Origin: DASPNM01 sp035626515
GTDB lineage: Bacteria; Bacteroidota; Bacteroidia; Chitinophagales; Chitinophagaceae
Length of the DNA: 64,000 nt
Direction of reading: 5' to 3'
Assembly (NCBI GenBank): GCA_035626515.1
Contig: DASPNM010000035.1
Span: forward strand, 266,427 to 330,426
The notes below the pieces were generated by a model that saw only the letters and a program-made list of their open reading frames with translations, was not told the DNA's origin and did not search any database. A program made the translations under genes and the position numbers. This document shows, one piece after another, positions 16,605-26,084 of the stretch (the first letter of the stretch is position 1; each line of letters starts with the position of its first letter).

Positions 16605-18653
16605 TCAGTTGGCTTTCAGAGCCCTAAGCCCGGCAATTCCGGTCACCGGCCGCTGACAGCTGTAGTTCCGGCACAACCAGATTTGGGCTGTCGCTCCACC
16701 GGCCTTTCCCGCGAGTAATGGAAACGACTGTTCGCCCTGCTCCGTTGCCATGATCACGCGGTGAGGAAGGTATTCCCCAAGCAATTCGCGGAGAAGATCA
16801 CGGGCTCCCTCCCCGGTGACCGCGATTTCGTCCGTACCCCACGCCAGTTCCTGCAGCAGACAGGCCCAAAACCCGAAAGATGTCGGGTAGCGGATGACCA
16901 CCTGGCTGAGCGAGCGCAACATTTTTTCGCTTCGCTCGCGCCACGCCGGCTGGTCGAACAAAATTGAAAGCTGGTGCAGGTTCAGAGCCATTACCGAATT
17001 TCCCGAAGGGGTGGCACCGTCGTAAATTTCTTTCTTGCGGAGGATAACGTCCTTCTGACCCTCCATCGTGTAAAAAAAGAATCCGCTTTCAGCCTCAGAA
17101 AAGCAATCCATCACAAATTCGGTGAGTTCCCTGGCCTTTTGCAGCCACGTCGCATCGGCAGATATTTCCTGAAGATGGATCAATGCCGAGATCAGGAAAG
17201 CGTAATCATCGAGGAAGGCCGGAAATTTCGCCCGGCCCTGCTTCCAGGTGTGCTGCAGCCCCCGGTCGGCCGAAAAACTCTTCAAAAGAAACTGCATGTT
17301 TTCCAGCGCGAGTTTGCGATAAGTTTCTTCACCGGTTGCCGCAAAGGCTTTGCTGCAGGCGATATTCATCAGCGCGTTCCATCCGAGCAACACCTTGTCG
17401 TCGAGCAATGGTCGCGGCCTTTGTTCTCTTGCTTCGAGCAGCTTCCGTATCAGCGGCCGGGTGAGCGCGTCGAGTTCTTCCACACTCATCTTCCTGTCTG
17501 CCGCAAACTCCGGCTTAGGTTTTTTCATCCGCGGAATGTTTTTCCCGGCAGCGCCATGGCCCTCCACCCAGTTGCCCGTTTCCGTGATGTCTAAAAAAGC
17601 GCAGAATAATTCCGCGTCGGCGCCCAGCAATTCCTCTACTTCTCTGCGCGACCAGACATAGAACTTGCCTTCCTCGCCTTCGCTGTCCGCGTCAAGCGCT
17701 GAATAAAATCCACCTGACGCATCAGTCAGCTCCCGATTTACAAATTCCATCGTTTCCACGATTACTCTACGGTATTCAGGATCCCGCGTGAGCTGGAAAG
17801 CTTCGCTGTAAACCGCCACCAGCAGGGCATTGTCGTAAAGCATTTTTTCGAAATGCGGCACCAGCCATTCTGTATCCGTGGAATAGCGTGCGAAGCCGCC
17901 CCCGATCTGATCGTAGATACCGCCCTGCAGCATCTTATCAAGACTCAGACGCGCCTGTTGAAGCGCTTCACTGTTGCCGGTAACGGCATGGTGGCGAAGC
18001 AGGAACAGGATGCTGAATGTCTGCGGAAATTTCGGAGCGCGTCCAAAACCGCCCCATTCGCGGTCAGCCTGCTTCATGAGGTTTTCGAACGTTTCACTCA
18101 CCTGGGCTTTGCCGAGCTCGCCACCCGAATGAAATCCAAAACGGTTGGCCTGCAGCAGGTGTTCCGTCAGGTTTTCGGCCTGCGCATCGATCTCATGCCG
18201 GCGGTCGCGGAAGGCTTCGCTGACCGCGGCCAGCACTTCCTTCCACGATGTACGATTAAAAGCGCGCCTGGGGGGAAAATACGTTCCCCCAAAAAACGGT
18301 TTGCCTTCGGGGGTTAGAAAAACATTCAGCGGCCAGCCACCGCTCCCGGCAATCGCCTGCACCGCGTCCATGTAAATATGATCGAGATCGGGCCGCTCCT
18401 CCCGGTCGATCTTGATGTTGACGAAGTGTTCATTCATCAGCGCTGCCGTTTCTTCGTCCTCAAAACTTTCCCTTTCCATCACATGGCACCAGTGGCAGGC
18501 CGCATAGCCTATGCTGACCAATACCGGCTTGTTCTCCCGGCGCGCTTTCTCTAATGCTTCTTCGCCCCAGGGATACCAGTCCACCGGGTTGTGGGCATGC
18601 TGCAGCAGGTAAGGACTGCTTTCATGAATGAGCCTGTTGGTATGGGGCGGCAT
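16605..18653 (-). CDS. Thioredoxin-domain DUF255 protein (YyaL/SPATA20 family)
   Basis: Protein of 682 residues of the YyaL/SPATA20 family. An N-terminal thioredoxin-like DUF255 domain (about 5-165) carries the family's C53-H-W-C56 motif after NPVDWYPWGEEAL. It is followed by a large alpha/alpha six-barrel resembling glycoside hydrolase or epimerase folds. The family is widespread and its enzymatic role is unsettled. Nothing in the sequence suggests export, so it is probably cytoplasmic. Monocistronic by layout: gldK is upstream across its own promoter and hemD precedes it on the same strand 89 nt away. Confidence 0.93.
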   Translation of the reverse strand: MPPHTNRLIHESSPYLLQHAHNPVDWYPWGEEALEKARRENKPVLVSIGYAACHWCHVMERESFEDEETAALMNEHFVNIKIDREERPDLDHIYMDAVQAIAGSGGWPLNVFLTPEGKPFFGGTYFPPRRAFNRTSWKEVLAAVSEAFRDRRHEIDAQAENLTEHLLQANRFGFHSGGELGKAQVSETFENLMKQADREWGGFGRAPKFPQTFSILFLLRHHAVTGNSEALQQARLSLDKMLQGGIYDQIGGGFARYSTDTEWLVPHFEKMLYDNALLVAVYSEAFQLTRDPEYRRVIVETMEFVNRELTDASGGFYSALDADSEGEEGKFYVWSRREVEELLGADAELFCAFLDITETGNWVEGHGAAGKNIPRMKKPKPEFAADRKMSVEELDALTRPLIRKLLEAREQRPRPLLDDKVLLGWNALMNIACSKAFAATGEETYRKLALENMQFLLKSFSADRGLQHTWKQGRAKFPAFLDDYAFLISALIHLQEISADATWLQKARELTEFVMDCFSEAESGFFFYTMEGQKDVILRKKEIYDGATPSGNSVMALNLHQLSILFDQPAWRERSEKMLRSLSQVVIRYPTSFGFWACLLQELAWGTDEIAVTGEGARDLLRELLGEYLPHRVIMATEQGEQSFPLLAGKAGGATAQIWLCRNYSCQRPVTGIAGLRALKAN

Positions 18654-18742
18654 TTCTGAGGCGATACAATGATCGCACCGAAGTTCGTTACAAATTAGGG
18701 AGAAACGCGGTACTCGGCGGTAAGAGGACTGCGGCTTAAACG

Positions 18743-19543
18743 TTACTTTTTCCGGCTGAAGGATGCCAGGTATTGTTCGAGGGCGGCCACCATGCTGGGA
18801 GCCTGGGGCAACGGTGCCTTGATCTCGAGCTTCAAACCCGCATCTTCCACCGCGCGGGAAGTATTGTTCCCGAATGCGCCGATCACCGTTCCATTCTGTT
18901 TGTACTTCGGAAGGTTATCGAACAGGCTTCTCACCCCGCTTGGCGTGAAGAAACAAATTACGTCGTACTCGGTTTTGGAAAGAAGTTCCCGCACATCGCT
19001 GCTCTGGGTGCGGTACATGAAAGCGAGCGTAAATTCGCAGGCATTCGCCTTCAGCCAGTTTACAATCTCGTTGTCCTGCTGGTTTTCCGAGCACACGTAA
19101 ACGAATTTTTCATTCCCCTTGTGCTTGTTGATTGCATCGAACATGCTCTTGTTCGTGCCATCTACGCCGTAAAACACCTTGCGCTTGCGATACAGAATGA
19201 ATTTTTGCAGGTACAGGGCTACCGCTTCGGTAATGCAGAAGTACTTCGTATCCTGGGAAACGGTCACCTTCAGCTCCTCGCAAATGCGGAAGAAATGATC
19301 GATGGCGTTCCGGCTGGTAAAGATCACGCCGGTGTAGTTCTGGATCTCGATCTTTTGTTTGCGAAATTCCTTCCCCGGAATGGGCATGAGCCGGATAAAC
19401 GGACAAAAGTCCAGCTCCACATTGTACTTTCTCGCGAGCTCAAAGTAAGGTGATTTGTCGCTTTCGGGCTTCGGCTGCGTGATCAGGATCTTCTGAATGC
19501 TCTTCGGCGCTTGCGCGGCCTTGTTCACCCCGTTCTTTGTCAT
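18743..19543 (-). CDS. hemD: Uroporphyrinogen-III synthase
   Basis: HemD-type enzyme of 266 residues that closes and inverts ring D of hydroxymethylbilane to give uroporphyrinogen III in tetrapyrrole synthesis. The Bacteroidota form is recognisable from KILITQPKPESDKSPYFELA at the start, then YTGVIFTSRNAIDHFF and DVICFFTPSGVRSLF. Sequence identity in this family is always low, but the pattern is clear. A frame extension starts at TTG 19570, but that codon is the end of a TAACTTTG promoter box, so ATG 19543 is chosen. DUF4271 lies upstream, the usual neighbour in this phylum. Confidence 0.9.
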   Translation of the reverse strand: MTKNGVNKAAQAPKSIQKILITQPKPESDKSPYFELARKYNVELDFCPFIRLMPIPGKEFRKQKIEIQNYTGVIFTSRNAIDHFFRICEELKVTVSQDTKYFCITEAVALYLQKFILYRKRKVFYGVDGTNKSMFDAINKHKGNEKFVYVCSENQQDNEIVNWLKANACEFTLAFMYRTQSSDVRELLSKTEYDVICFFTPSGVRSLFDNLPKYKQNGTVIGAFGNNTSRAVEDAGLKLEIKAPLPQAPSMVAALEQYLASFSRKK

Positions 19544-19567
19544 GTGCGGTTCGGCTAAAGTTGGCGG

Positions 19568-19599
19568 CAAAGTTAAGCACTAATCCGGAAATAAATCAA
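19568..19599 (-). promoter_or_regulatory. Promoter of hemD
   Basis: The minus strand reads TTG (19599-19597), 21 nt, then TAACTTTG (19575-19568), a good fit to the Bacteroidota pattern. It lies in the short gap beside the DUF4271 stop and partly within that gene's end. It gives hemD its own transcript with about 20 nt of leader. Confidence 0.6.
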
Positions 19600-20580
19600 C
19601 AACGCCTTGTAAACCAGCAAAACGGGAGCGATCTCAAAAGCGCACAAATAAAGAAAAAAATGAAAGGGATTGACTTTGACTTGATTACGAATTACGCTAT
19701 AAGTTAGAATAAAACGGTATGCCAGCAGGCCGGCGAGCAACGCGAATGAAAGGGTGACGACAGTGTTTCGAAAATCACCCGCCGTGAATGCCAGCAGTAC
19801 TACAAACGGGAGCAACAGTAATCCCGCCATCTTGTTGATCATGAACACCACGAAAAGGTAAGAGTCGGCGGCGTCGCGCGCCCCAAAAACCCAGCCCGTG
19901 GCCTTCAGGCCGAGAAATTTCACCAAGTAAATCGTGGCGAGGCCAAGCATGCAGTACAAATAAAGCAGCCAGAAGTTTCCGGCAGGGTTGATCCCGAAAT
20001 GCTCGATCAGGAAGCTCAGATAAAAGCCCCCGCTGATCACAAAAAAAGCATTCAGTAAGATCGAGGGCAGGGGATTCTGCAACAATTGCTCTTTGATCTG
20101 CCGCTGTTTGATAGTTGTTCGGAAAAAAAGCCGGAACAAGTCTTCGAAATATCGCGGAAACGTTCTCCGGATCAGTGCGTACAGCAGGAGCAGCAGGATG
20201 ATCGCGTAGAAAAAAACCTCCCTGCCTTCTGTCACCCGCCTCTCCGGCCGGATCACTCGAACAGGATCGGACCCAAAACCGAAATAGGGATGATGCCGGA
20301 GTACCTGCGAGGCGAGATCAACGAGGCTGTCAGTCCGCCAGTGGGAAGTTGCCGGACGTCTTACAATCTCTATTTGATCCGGCTCCTCCTTTTCGTTTTC
20401 CCGATTGGTGACCCGCTCAGGATCTGCACGCACGATCGAATCACGGTTTTCACGCGGCTTTGCGGTGGAGTCGGGTCTGGCAAGTGTATCCCTCGGCCGG
20501 ACGGTATCCTCCTGCGCCCAAGCTGCGTGAACCACAAAGAGCAACAGGAAAAACGAAAGGATATTTTTCGCACCCGGCAT
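19573..20580 (-). CDS. DUF4271 membrane protein
   Basis: Protein of 335 residues with a signal peptide (about 1-22, ending AWAQ), a charged Asp/Arg/Glu-rich segment (about 25-85), and a C-terminal part with six to seven hydrophobic helices (from about residue 125). DUF4271 proteins are restricted to Bacteroidota and regularly sit next to hemD. Their function is unknown; a role in membrane haem or lipid handling is only a guess from the neighbours. The start is ATG at 20580, 7 nt after a TAnnTTTG box. Confidence 0.85.
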   Translation of the reverse strand: MPGAKNILSFFLLLFVVHAAWAQEDTVRPRDTLARPDSTAKPRENRDSIVRADPERVTNRENEKEEPDQIEIVRRPATSHWRTDSLVDLASQVLRHHPYFGFGSDPVRVIRPERRVTEGREVFFYAIILLLLLYALIRRTFPRYFEDLFRLFFRTTIKQRQIKEQLLQNPLPSILLNAFFVISGGFYLSFLIEHFGINPAGNFWLLYLYCMLGLATIYLVKFLGLKATGWVFGARDAADSYLFVVFMINKMAGLLLLPFVVLLAFTAGDFRNTVVTLSFALLAGLLAYRFILTYSVIRNQVKVNPFHFFLYLCAFEIAPVLLVYKALLIYFRISA

Positions 20581-20587
20581 GACGAAA

Positions 20588-20595
20588 CAAAAATA
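20588..20595 (-). promoter_or_regulatory. TAnnTTTG -7 box for DUF4271 gene
   Basis: The minus strand reads TATTTTTG, then TTTCGTC and the ATG. It matches the -7 consensus and would leave an almost leaderless transcript. No -33 element is clear. Confidence 0.4.
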
Positions 20596-20614
20596 TCCAA
20601 GCCGCGAGCGAGTT

Positions 20615-22405
20615 TTAAAAATAATTCACGAAACCTACGTGAATCTTCGACTGGCGAAGGTTGAAGTCCGTGTCGCTGCGACGCCCCACCGCCCAGGCGA
20701 TGTGAAAAATTCCCGGGCGGGTTTCGAAAGCAAGTCCCACCCCGGTGCCGATATACCCATAATCCATTCGCGAGGTGTTGGTCTTTTGCCGGCCCCATCC
20801 CCCATCCACCAGGGCGTAAAAGAATGAATTCTGGCCGACGAGATACCGGTATTCAATAGTACCAACGGCAAAATGCGAGAGGTACTGGCTTTCCTCGTCG
20901 AACCCACGAAGCATTTTGAATCCGCCTACCTGGAAAAGTTCGTTGCGGAAAATAGAGGCACTTTCAAGCAAACCGGCCTGCACGCCTGTCTTAAACGTAC
21001 TTCTTTTACCCAGCGGGAAATAACGCGCACCGCCGGCGCGTAATTTCAGCTGGTAGGTGTTTAGTCGTACCGTGTCGTAAAGTTTTTCAAAATTGAAACC
21101 CGGGTCCGAAGGATCCTTCAGCTCGGTCACCAAATTGTTTTTCCGGATCTTCCTGGAGCCGATCGCGGTCATCAGATTCAACTCCATTCCGCTTCTCGGG
21201 TTCAGCCGATAATCCGTGTTGTTAAAATCGTACGCCACGCCCATGTTGAGCACGCTCACGTCCACCTCTGCCGGCAGTTTACGGGTTTGCAGCACCAGTG
21301 CCCGGTTGATGCCGTTCACGATCGTCTGAAAACGTTGCAGGAAGACAGTTCCGTTTTGGTTGCGCCCAACCTGGTATTGCGCTCCCGCCTGCAGGTTGAT
21401 GTTGACAAAGGTTGTGTCCTTGCGAAAGATGTCGAAACCCAGATCGAGGCCCCAGGCAGAGCGCAACACGTACGGGTGCTGGTAGGATAATTGCAATCGT
21501 TGCGAGTTTACCTGGAGCTGCTGCCAGTTGAGTCCGATGGCTTCCCCTTCCCCGAGCAAATTTCTCAGGTGAATGTTCGCCTCGCCGGTAATAAGAAGCT
21601 TGCGGTTGGCGAGCTGATCATTGTTTGGCAGAAACCCGATAAGCACATTCACCTGGCTGCTCTTTTTCGGGCGGAGGTAGAGGTTCAGCACGGACCCGGT
21701 ACCCAGCATCGTAAGATCCGGAGGCTGCTCTTCCTCGAGATAAGGCAGCTGCCGGATGCGGCGACTCACAGACTGCAGTTTTTCTTTGCTGTAAATGCTG
21801 CCATTCGGCAGATCGAGATAACGCTGCAAATACTGATTCGAAATGCGTACGTTACCGTAAACCCGGAGGCTGTCGATTTTGTAAAGAGGTCCGCGGTTTA
21901 CTTTCAGCAGTCCCGAAACTTCTCCTTCCCTCACGCGCACACTGTCCAGGTAGACCCGCGCGAAAGGATAACCACGGTTTTCATAATAATCCAGGAGCCT
22001 TGCCTGCAGGTGGTACACCCGTTCAAAATTCACGGGCCTTTCGCGTAACTCATTGTCTCTCCAGCCGGCCTGCTGGAGAGCAGGCGTTTCAATTCCTTCC
22101 GCGCGCAACACCGCCCAGCGGTAAGCTTCTCCGAGATAGAGATGAATCAACGCGTGCGTTGAGTCATAACGAACACTATCGATCGAAGCAGTGATGTATC
22201 CCCGCCCTTGCAGCAGGTCGGGCAGCTTCGTGAGATACTCTTCAAGTTCGCTAACCGACGGAAATGTTGTCTGTAATCCCAGCCGCTGCACCTGAACACT
22301 GTCCCGGTCTACCGGACGGATTCTCAGCTCGTACGTTTGCTGCGCGCTGCCCGCGAGGGAAAGCAAGCACAGAAGAGCCGATATTTGCAGGCAATTTCTT
22401 CCCAT
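20615..22405 (-). CDS. BamA/TamA-like outer-membrane protein (Omp85 family)
   Basis: Protein of 596 residues with a signal peptide (about 1-21), two to three POTRA-like repeats (about 40-235; for example GPLYKIDSLRVYGNVRISNQYL) and a C-terminal 16-strand barrel ending in phenylalanine (HVGFVNYF), the usual barrel signature. It is shorter than BamA, which has five POTRA domains, so a TamA-like or Bacteroidota-specific assembly or transport role is more likely. It lies upstream of DUF4271 and hemD on the same strand and is divergent from hemW across a 52-nt gap. Confidence 0.85.
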   Translation of the reverse strand: MGRNCLQISALLCLLSLAGSAQQTYELRIRPVDRDSVQVQRLGLQTTFPSVSELEEYLTKLPDLLQGRGYITASIDSVRYDSTHALIHLYLGEAYRWAVLRAEGIETPALQQAGWRDNELRERPVNFERVYHLQARLLDYYENRGYPFARVYLDSVRVREGEVSGLLKVNRGPLYKIDSLRVYGNVRISNQYLQRYLDLPNGSIYSKEKLQSVSRRIRQLPYLEEEQPPDLTMLGTGSVLNLYLRPKKSSQVNVLIGFLPNNDQLANRKLLITGEANIHLRNLLGEGEAIGLNWQQLQVNSQRLQLSYQHPYVLRSAWGLDLGFDIFRKDTTFVNINLQAGAQYQVGRNQNGTVFLQRFQTIVNGINRALVLQTRKLPAEVDVSVLNMGVAYDFNNTDYRLNPRSGMELNLMTAIGSRKIRKNNLVTELKDPSDPGFNFEKLYDTVRLNTYQLKLRAGGARYFPLGKRSTFKTGVQAGLLESASIFRNELFQVGGFKMLRGFDEESQYLSHFAVGTIEYRYLVGQNSFFYALVDGGWGRQKTNTSRMDYGYIGTGVGLAFETRPGIFHIAWAVGRRSDTDFNLRQSKIHVGFVNYF

Positions 22406-22457
22406 GGGTCTTCGCGGATCAGAGCGGAGTTAAAAATATTCATTAAATCCGAATCGG

Positions 22458-23561
22458 TTGGCCGGGCTATACGTTCACATTCCCTTTTGCAGGCAGGCCT
22501 GTCATTACTGCAATTTTCATTTCAGCACCTCGTTGCGTGACCGCGATGAAATGCTCGATGCGTTGATCCGGGAGATCCGGTTGCGCAAGGACTATCCTGG
22601 CGGTGAAGCGCTCGACACGGTTTATTTCGGGGGTGGGACTCCTTCGCTTCCGGAGGCAGCATGGATAGCACGACTGATGGAAACTATACGCGAAAATTTT
22701 TCGATTCGGCCGGAAGCCGAAGTAACGCTTGAAGCTAATCCTGACGACGTCACGGAAGAAAAAATCCCGCACTGGAAATCGGCGGGCATCAACCGCCTGA
22801 GCATCGGCGTTCAAAGTTTTTTCACCGAAGACCTGCAATGGATGAACCGTTCGCACGATGCCGAACAGGCGGTTCAAAGCATCCGGCTGGCACAACAACA
22901 TTTTGCAGACCTGAACGTGGATCTGATCTACGGCTTCCCGTTGCTGAGCGACGACAAGTGGAAACAAAATGTGGAACGTGTCGTTAGCTGGAACATCCCG
23001 CATCTGTCCTGCTACGCGCTGACTGTCGAGCCGCGTACCGCCCTGCAAAAAATGCTCCGTGAGCCGCTGGATGGCGGGAAACAGGCGGATCAATTCCTGC
23101 TGCTGATGGGCTGGCTTCGCGACGCGGGATATGAACATTACGAAATCTCCAATTTCGCCAAACCCGGGCACCGCAGCCGCCACAATACATCCTACTGGCT
23201 GGGAAAAAAATACCTCGGCATTGGTCCTTCCGCGCATTCTTTCGATCTGGAATCGCGGCAATGGAACGTCTCGAACAATGCGCAGTACCGTGAGTCGCTC
23301 GCACGCGGTGTCGTTCCTTTCGAAAAGGAAGCACTTTCTCCTCTCCAAAAGCAAAACGAATACATCATGACTTCTCTGCGCACCATCGAGGGACTGGATC
23401 TTTCGAGGTTCAGCGAAACAGAACAGTCGCGACTGCTCGCCGCGGCGCGTACTTTTCTTGATGCCGGAAGGATGCTCCACTCCGGCGAGCGGCTGCAACT
23501 GACGGATGAGGGGAAACTTTTCGCAGATGGGATCGCGGCGGAGCTTTTTTTTAGTCAATAG
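22458..23561 (+). CDS. hemW: Radical SAM haem chaperone HemW
   Basis: HemN-like protein of 367 residues. The radical-SAM cluster motif C11-x3-C15-x2-C18 follows YVHIPF, and YFGGGTPS lies about 40 residues further on. The short N-terminus and single CxxxCxxC cluster, with a HemN C-terminal domain (about 300-360), fit HemW, which delivers haem to target proteins, rather than the oxygen-independent coproporphyrinogen oxidase HemN. The start appears to be TTG: it gives exactly the family N-terminus (MAGLYVHIPF), and no in-frame ATG precedes the motif. It lies with hemD and other haem-linked genes nearby. Confidence 0.9.
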   Translation: MAGLYVHIPFCRQACHYCNFHFSTSLRDRDEMLDALIREIRLRKDYPGGEALDTVYFGGGTPSLPEAAWIARLMETIRENFSIRPEAEVTLEANPDDVTEEKIPHWKSAGINRLSIGVQSFFTEDLQWMNRSHDAEQAVQSIRLAQQHFADLNVDLIYGFPLLSDDKWKQNVERVVSWNIPHLSCYALTVEPRTALQKMLREPLDGGKQADQFLLLMGWLRDAGYEHYEISNFAKPGHRSRHNTSYWLGKKYLGIGPSAHSFDLESRQWNVSNNAQYRESLARGVVPFEKEALSPLQKQNEYIMTSLRTIEGLDLSRFSETEQSRLLAAARTFLDAGRMLHSGERLQLTDEGKLFADGIAAELFFSQ

Positions 23562-23641
23562 TCGCTGCTCGTCAGCCGATGGTCAGTTCCCCTTGACGGA
23601 ACCTTTGAACTACTGCACTAATCAACCAATCAGCTTTCCCT

Positions 23642-23669
23642 TACTCATTACTCATCACTCATTACTCAT
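23642..23669. repeat. Four tandem copies of a 7-bp unit
   Basis: TACTCAT, TACTCAT, CACTCAT and TACTCAT in direct succession, in the 112-nt gap between the convergent ends of hemW and gpsA. It could have arisen by slippage. Short tandem runs of this kind are common between genes in Bacteroidota, and no function is apparent. Confidence 0.8.
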
Positions 23670-23673
23670 ATCT

Positions 23674-24711
23674 TCACACCAACACCTGTTCAATCCTCCT
23701 GAAGCCTTCGGCGGGTTTCAGATTTTCCCACACGATGCGGTAGACCGCTTCGGCGATGGGAATGGAAGCCTGCAGCTGCTGGTTGATGCTGTACATGGAC
23801 CGGGAGGCGTTGACACCTTCCGCCACCATGTTCATTTCCAGCTGCGCGGCTCTCACCGAATAACCTTTCCCGATCATATTGCCGAGCATCCGGTTCCGGC
23901 TGTGTAGCGAGTAACAGGTCACGAGCAGGTCGCCGAGGTAGACCGAAGCCGCGTAGTTGGGCGATTTCCGGTGCGTGATCGGATCCTCGCCTGAATGGTC
24001 GCCGACCGTGATGTGCTCCGCGCCAAATTTTTTCAGAAAGCCGGCCATCTCATCGGCGGCGTTCGCAATGTACACGCTCAGGAAATTATCGCCATAGTCG
24101 AGTCCGTGCGCGATGCCTGCGCCGAGGGCGTAAATGTTTTTCATTACCGCCGCGTACTGCACCCCGAGGATGTCGTGGTTGACAATGGTGCTGATATACT
24201 CATTGTTGAACTCCGCGGCGATCATGGAAGCGGTCACGACGTCAATTCCCGAGAACGTCAGGTAGGAAAGCTTTTCGGACGCGACCTCCTCAGCGTGGCA
24301 AGGTCCGAGCACTGCGAAATAATCCTGCAGGGCAACCCTAAAGCGCTGCTGCAAATGCCCGTTAAGCAATATGTTTTCGCCCGGTAGTAAACCCTTGATG
24401 GCCGAAACAACTTTTCGTTTCTCCCAGTGCCCTGCCGTCAAAGGCTGAAGTGTTTCTTCCGCATAAGCAGAAGGAACCGCGATGACCACTACATCCGATT
24501 CACCGAAAACGGTTCCGATATCCGTTGAAAGTCGCAGCAGCGAACTGTCGAAATACACGGAAGAGAGATAATGCGGATTATGCCGGCGCTCCTCGAGGTG
24601 CCGAATCGCGGTTTCGCTCCGCATCCACCAGTTGATCTCGTGCCGGCGGTCAGTCAGGATCTTCGCCAGGGCGGTGGCCCAGCTTCCTCCTCCGATGATG
24701 CCAAATCGCAT
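23674..24711 (-). CDS. gpsA: Glycerol-3-phosphate dehydrogenase [NAD(P)+]
   Basis: Soluble dehydrogenase of 345 residues that reduces dihydroxyacetone phosphate to sn-glycerol-3-phosphate for phospholipid synthesis. The nucleotide-binding motif IIGGGSWATALAKIL is at residues 4-18. The catalytic lysine is in AAVMKNIYALGAG, and the C-terminal domain continues to SRNRMLGNMIGKGYSVR. It lies 7 nt after the efflux adaptor gene on the same strand, so it is probably the last gene of the TolC-adaptor-gpsA unit, an unexpected partner for an efflux pair. Confidence 0.95.
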   Translation of the reverse strand: MRFGIIGGGSWATALAKILTDRRHEINWWMRSETAIRHLEERRHNPHYLSSVYFDSSLLRLSTDIGTVFGESDVVVIAVPSAYAEETLQPLTAGHWEKRKVVSAIKGLLPGENILLNGHLQQRFRVALQDYFAVLGPCHAEEVASEKLSYLTFSGIDVVTASMIAAEFNNEYISTIVNHDILGVQYAAVMKNIYALGAGIAHGLDYGDNFLSVYIANAADEMAGFLKKFGAEHITVGDHSGEDPITHRKSPNYAASVYLGDLLVTCYSLHSRNRMLGNMIGKGYSVRAAQLEMNMVAEGVNASRSMYSINQQLQASIPIAEAVYRIVWENLKPAEGFRRIEQVLV

Positions 24712-24718
24712 GCTGGGA

Positions 24719-26080
24719 TTAATTTTCGAATAGTTTGTTCTTCGGCACCACTTTCACCGGGCTCCCGTCCCTCAGCGACTTGCTGATCGCTGAATACGGT
24801 CCCGTCACCACCTCCTCTCCTTCTTTCAATCCCGAAGTGATCTCGATGTGGTTGATGTCTTGGATGCCTGTCCTGACCACTGCCTTTTTCACCTTCCCGT
24901 CTTTCTGCAGTACGAACACGACTTCTTCCAGCTCGTCGCCATTTTCGACGTCAGCACCGTTTTCTTCCTCCTGCTCCGCCTGCTCTTTCTTGCGGTCGGC
25001 CATGCTCTTGTCGCTTCCCTTCACCCGCGCATTCACTGCCGTGATCGGAACCGCCAGCGTTTGTGACTTTCGCATGGTTTTAATGTCCGCGCTGGCGTTC
25101 ATCCCGGGGCGAAACGGAAATTTTTTCGGCTTCGAGGGATCGATCAGGTCCTGGTAAGAAGACCGGTCAAGCCGGATGCGGACTTCGTAATTGGTAACCT
25201 CATTCGACCCCAGCGCCGACCCCATGGCGCTGCCCTTTGTGCTGCTTGCGATCTGGGTTACAATACCACGGAACTTCCGGTTATTGTATGCGTCCACTTC
25301 CACGTCGGCGGAATCACCAATGCTGACTTTCACAATATCGTTTTCTCCCACATCCACGCGCACCTCCATCACCGACATATCCGCGACCGTCATCATTTCG
25401 GTGCCCACATTAAATGCGTTGCCGGCAACGCTTTCACCTTTTTTCACTTTCAGCGAAGAGATCACTCCATTCATCGGCGCCACAATCGTTGTTCGGCTGA
25501 GATCTTTCGTTGCCTTGATCAGCCCGGTGCGGGAACTTTGTACCCCCGCTTGCAGGCTCCGTATGTTTTCCTGTGCGGCGTTGTAGTTGGCCTGCGCCGA
25601 TCGGTACGTCACTTCATACTGCTCCAGCTCTGCCCGGGAGATCACCTTCTGGTCGTAGAGCTGTTTGTTGCGTTCGTAATTCTGCCGCGCCTGGTCCAGG
25701 TTGGCGCTGAGCGCTTCCAGCGATGCCCTGCTGTTGGACACGATCGCCGAGGACTGGTTCACCCTCGCCGCGGCTTCGTCGCGCTGCAATGCATAGATAT
25801 CTGCGTAGATCCGCGCCAGCACCTGGCCCCTCCGCACGCTGTCGCCTTCCTGCACGTGCAGCTCGGTGATCTGTCCGGAAATATCAGGACTGATCTTCAC
25901 CTCCACCTCGGGATAGATTTTCCCACTGGCATTTACCGTTTCGATAATCGTGCGGCGGGTCGCCTTTTCCGTGGACACCTTTATGCCTTCGCTGTCGTTG
26001 CCGGCAACCATTTTTCCGACCACGACAAGCGCCAGCAACACCCCCCCCACAATCAGCACCCATTTCCAGGTTTTGCTCAT
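24719..26080 (-). CDS. Efflux periplasmic adaptor subunit (MacA/HlyD family)
   Basis: Membrane-fusion protein of 453 residues: one N-terminal helix (about 6-26), the first half of the biotinyl-lipoyl domain (NASGKIYPEVEVKISPDISGQI), a long alpha-helical hairpin (about 95-190), then the beta-barrel and membrane-proximal domains. An Glu/Asp-rich insertion sits near residues 355-380. The family links an inner-membrane pump to a TolC channel. The TolC-family gene is 4 nt upstream, but no MacB-type ABC permease or RND pump is adjacent, so the inner-membrane partner must be elsewhere. Confidence 0.92.
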   Translation of the reverse strand: MSKTWKWVLIVGGVLLALVVVGKMVAGNDSEGIKVSTEKATRRTIIETVNASGKIYPEVEVKISPDISGQITELHVQEGDSVRRGQVLARIYADIYALQRDEAAARVNQSSAIVSNSRASLEALSANLDQARQNYERNKQLYDQKVISRAELEQYEVTYRSAQANYNAAQENIRSLQAGVQSSRTGLIKATKDLSRTTIVAPMNGVISSLKVKKGESVAGNAFNVGTEMMTVADMSVMEVRVDVGENDIVKVSIGDSADVEVDAYNNRKFRGIVTQIASSTKGSAMGSALGSNEVTNYEVRIRLDRSSYQDLIDPSKPKKFPFRPGMNASADIKTMRKSQTLAVPITAVNARVKGSDKSMADRKKEQAEQEEENGADVENGDELEEVVFVLQKDGKVKKAVVRTGIQDINHIEITSGLKEGEEVVTGPYSAISKSLRDGSPVKVVPKNKLFEN

Positions 26081-26084
26081 AACA

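Noticed and set aside
19544..19570. TTG start of hemD nine codons upstream
   Set aside because: That TTG is the end of the TAACTTTG promoter box.
22467..23558. Open frame of 363 codons antisense to hemW
   Set aside because: Covers exactly the hemW coding sequence in a mirrored frame; no domain.
23642..23669. CRISPR-like short repeat
   Set aside because: The units are 7 bp, directly adjacent, with no spacers.
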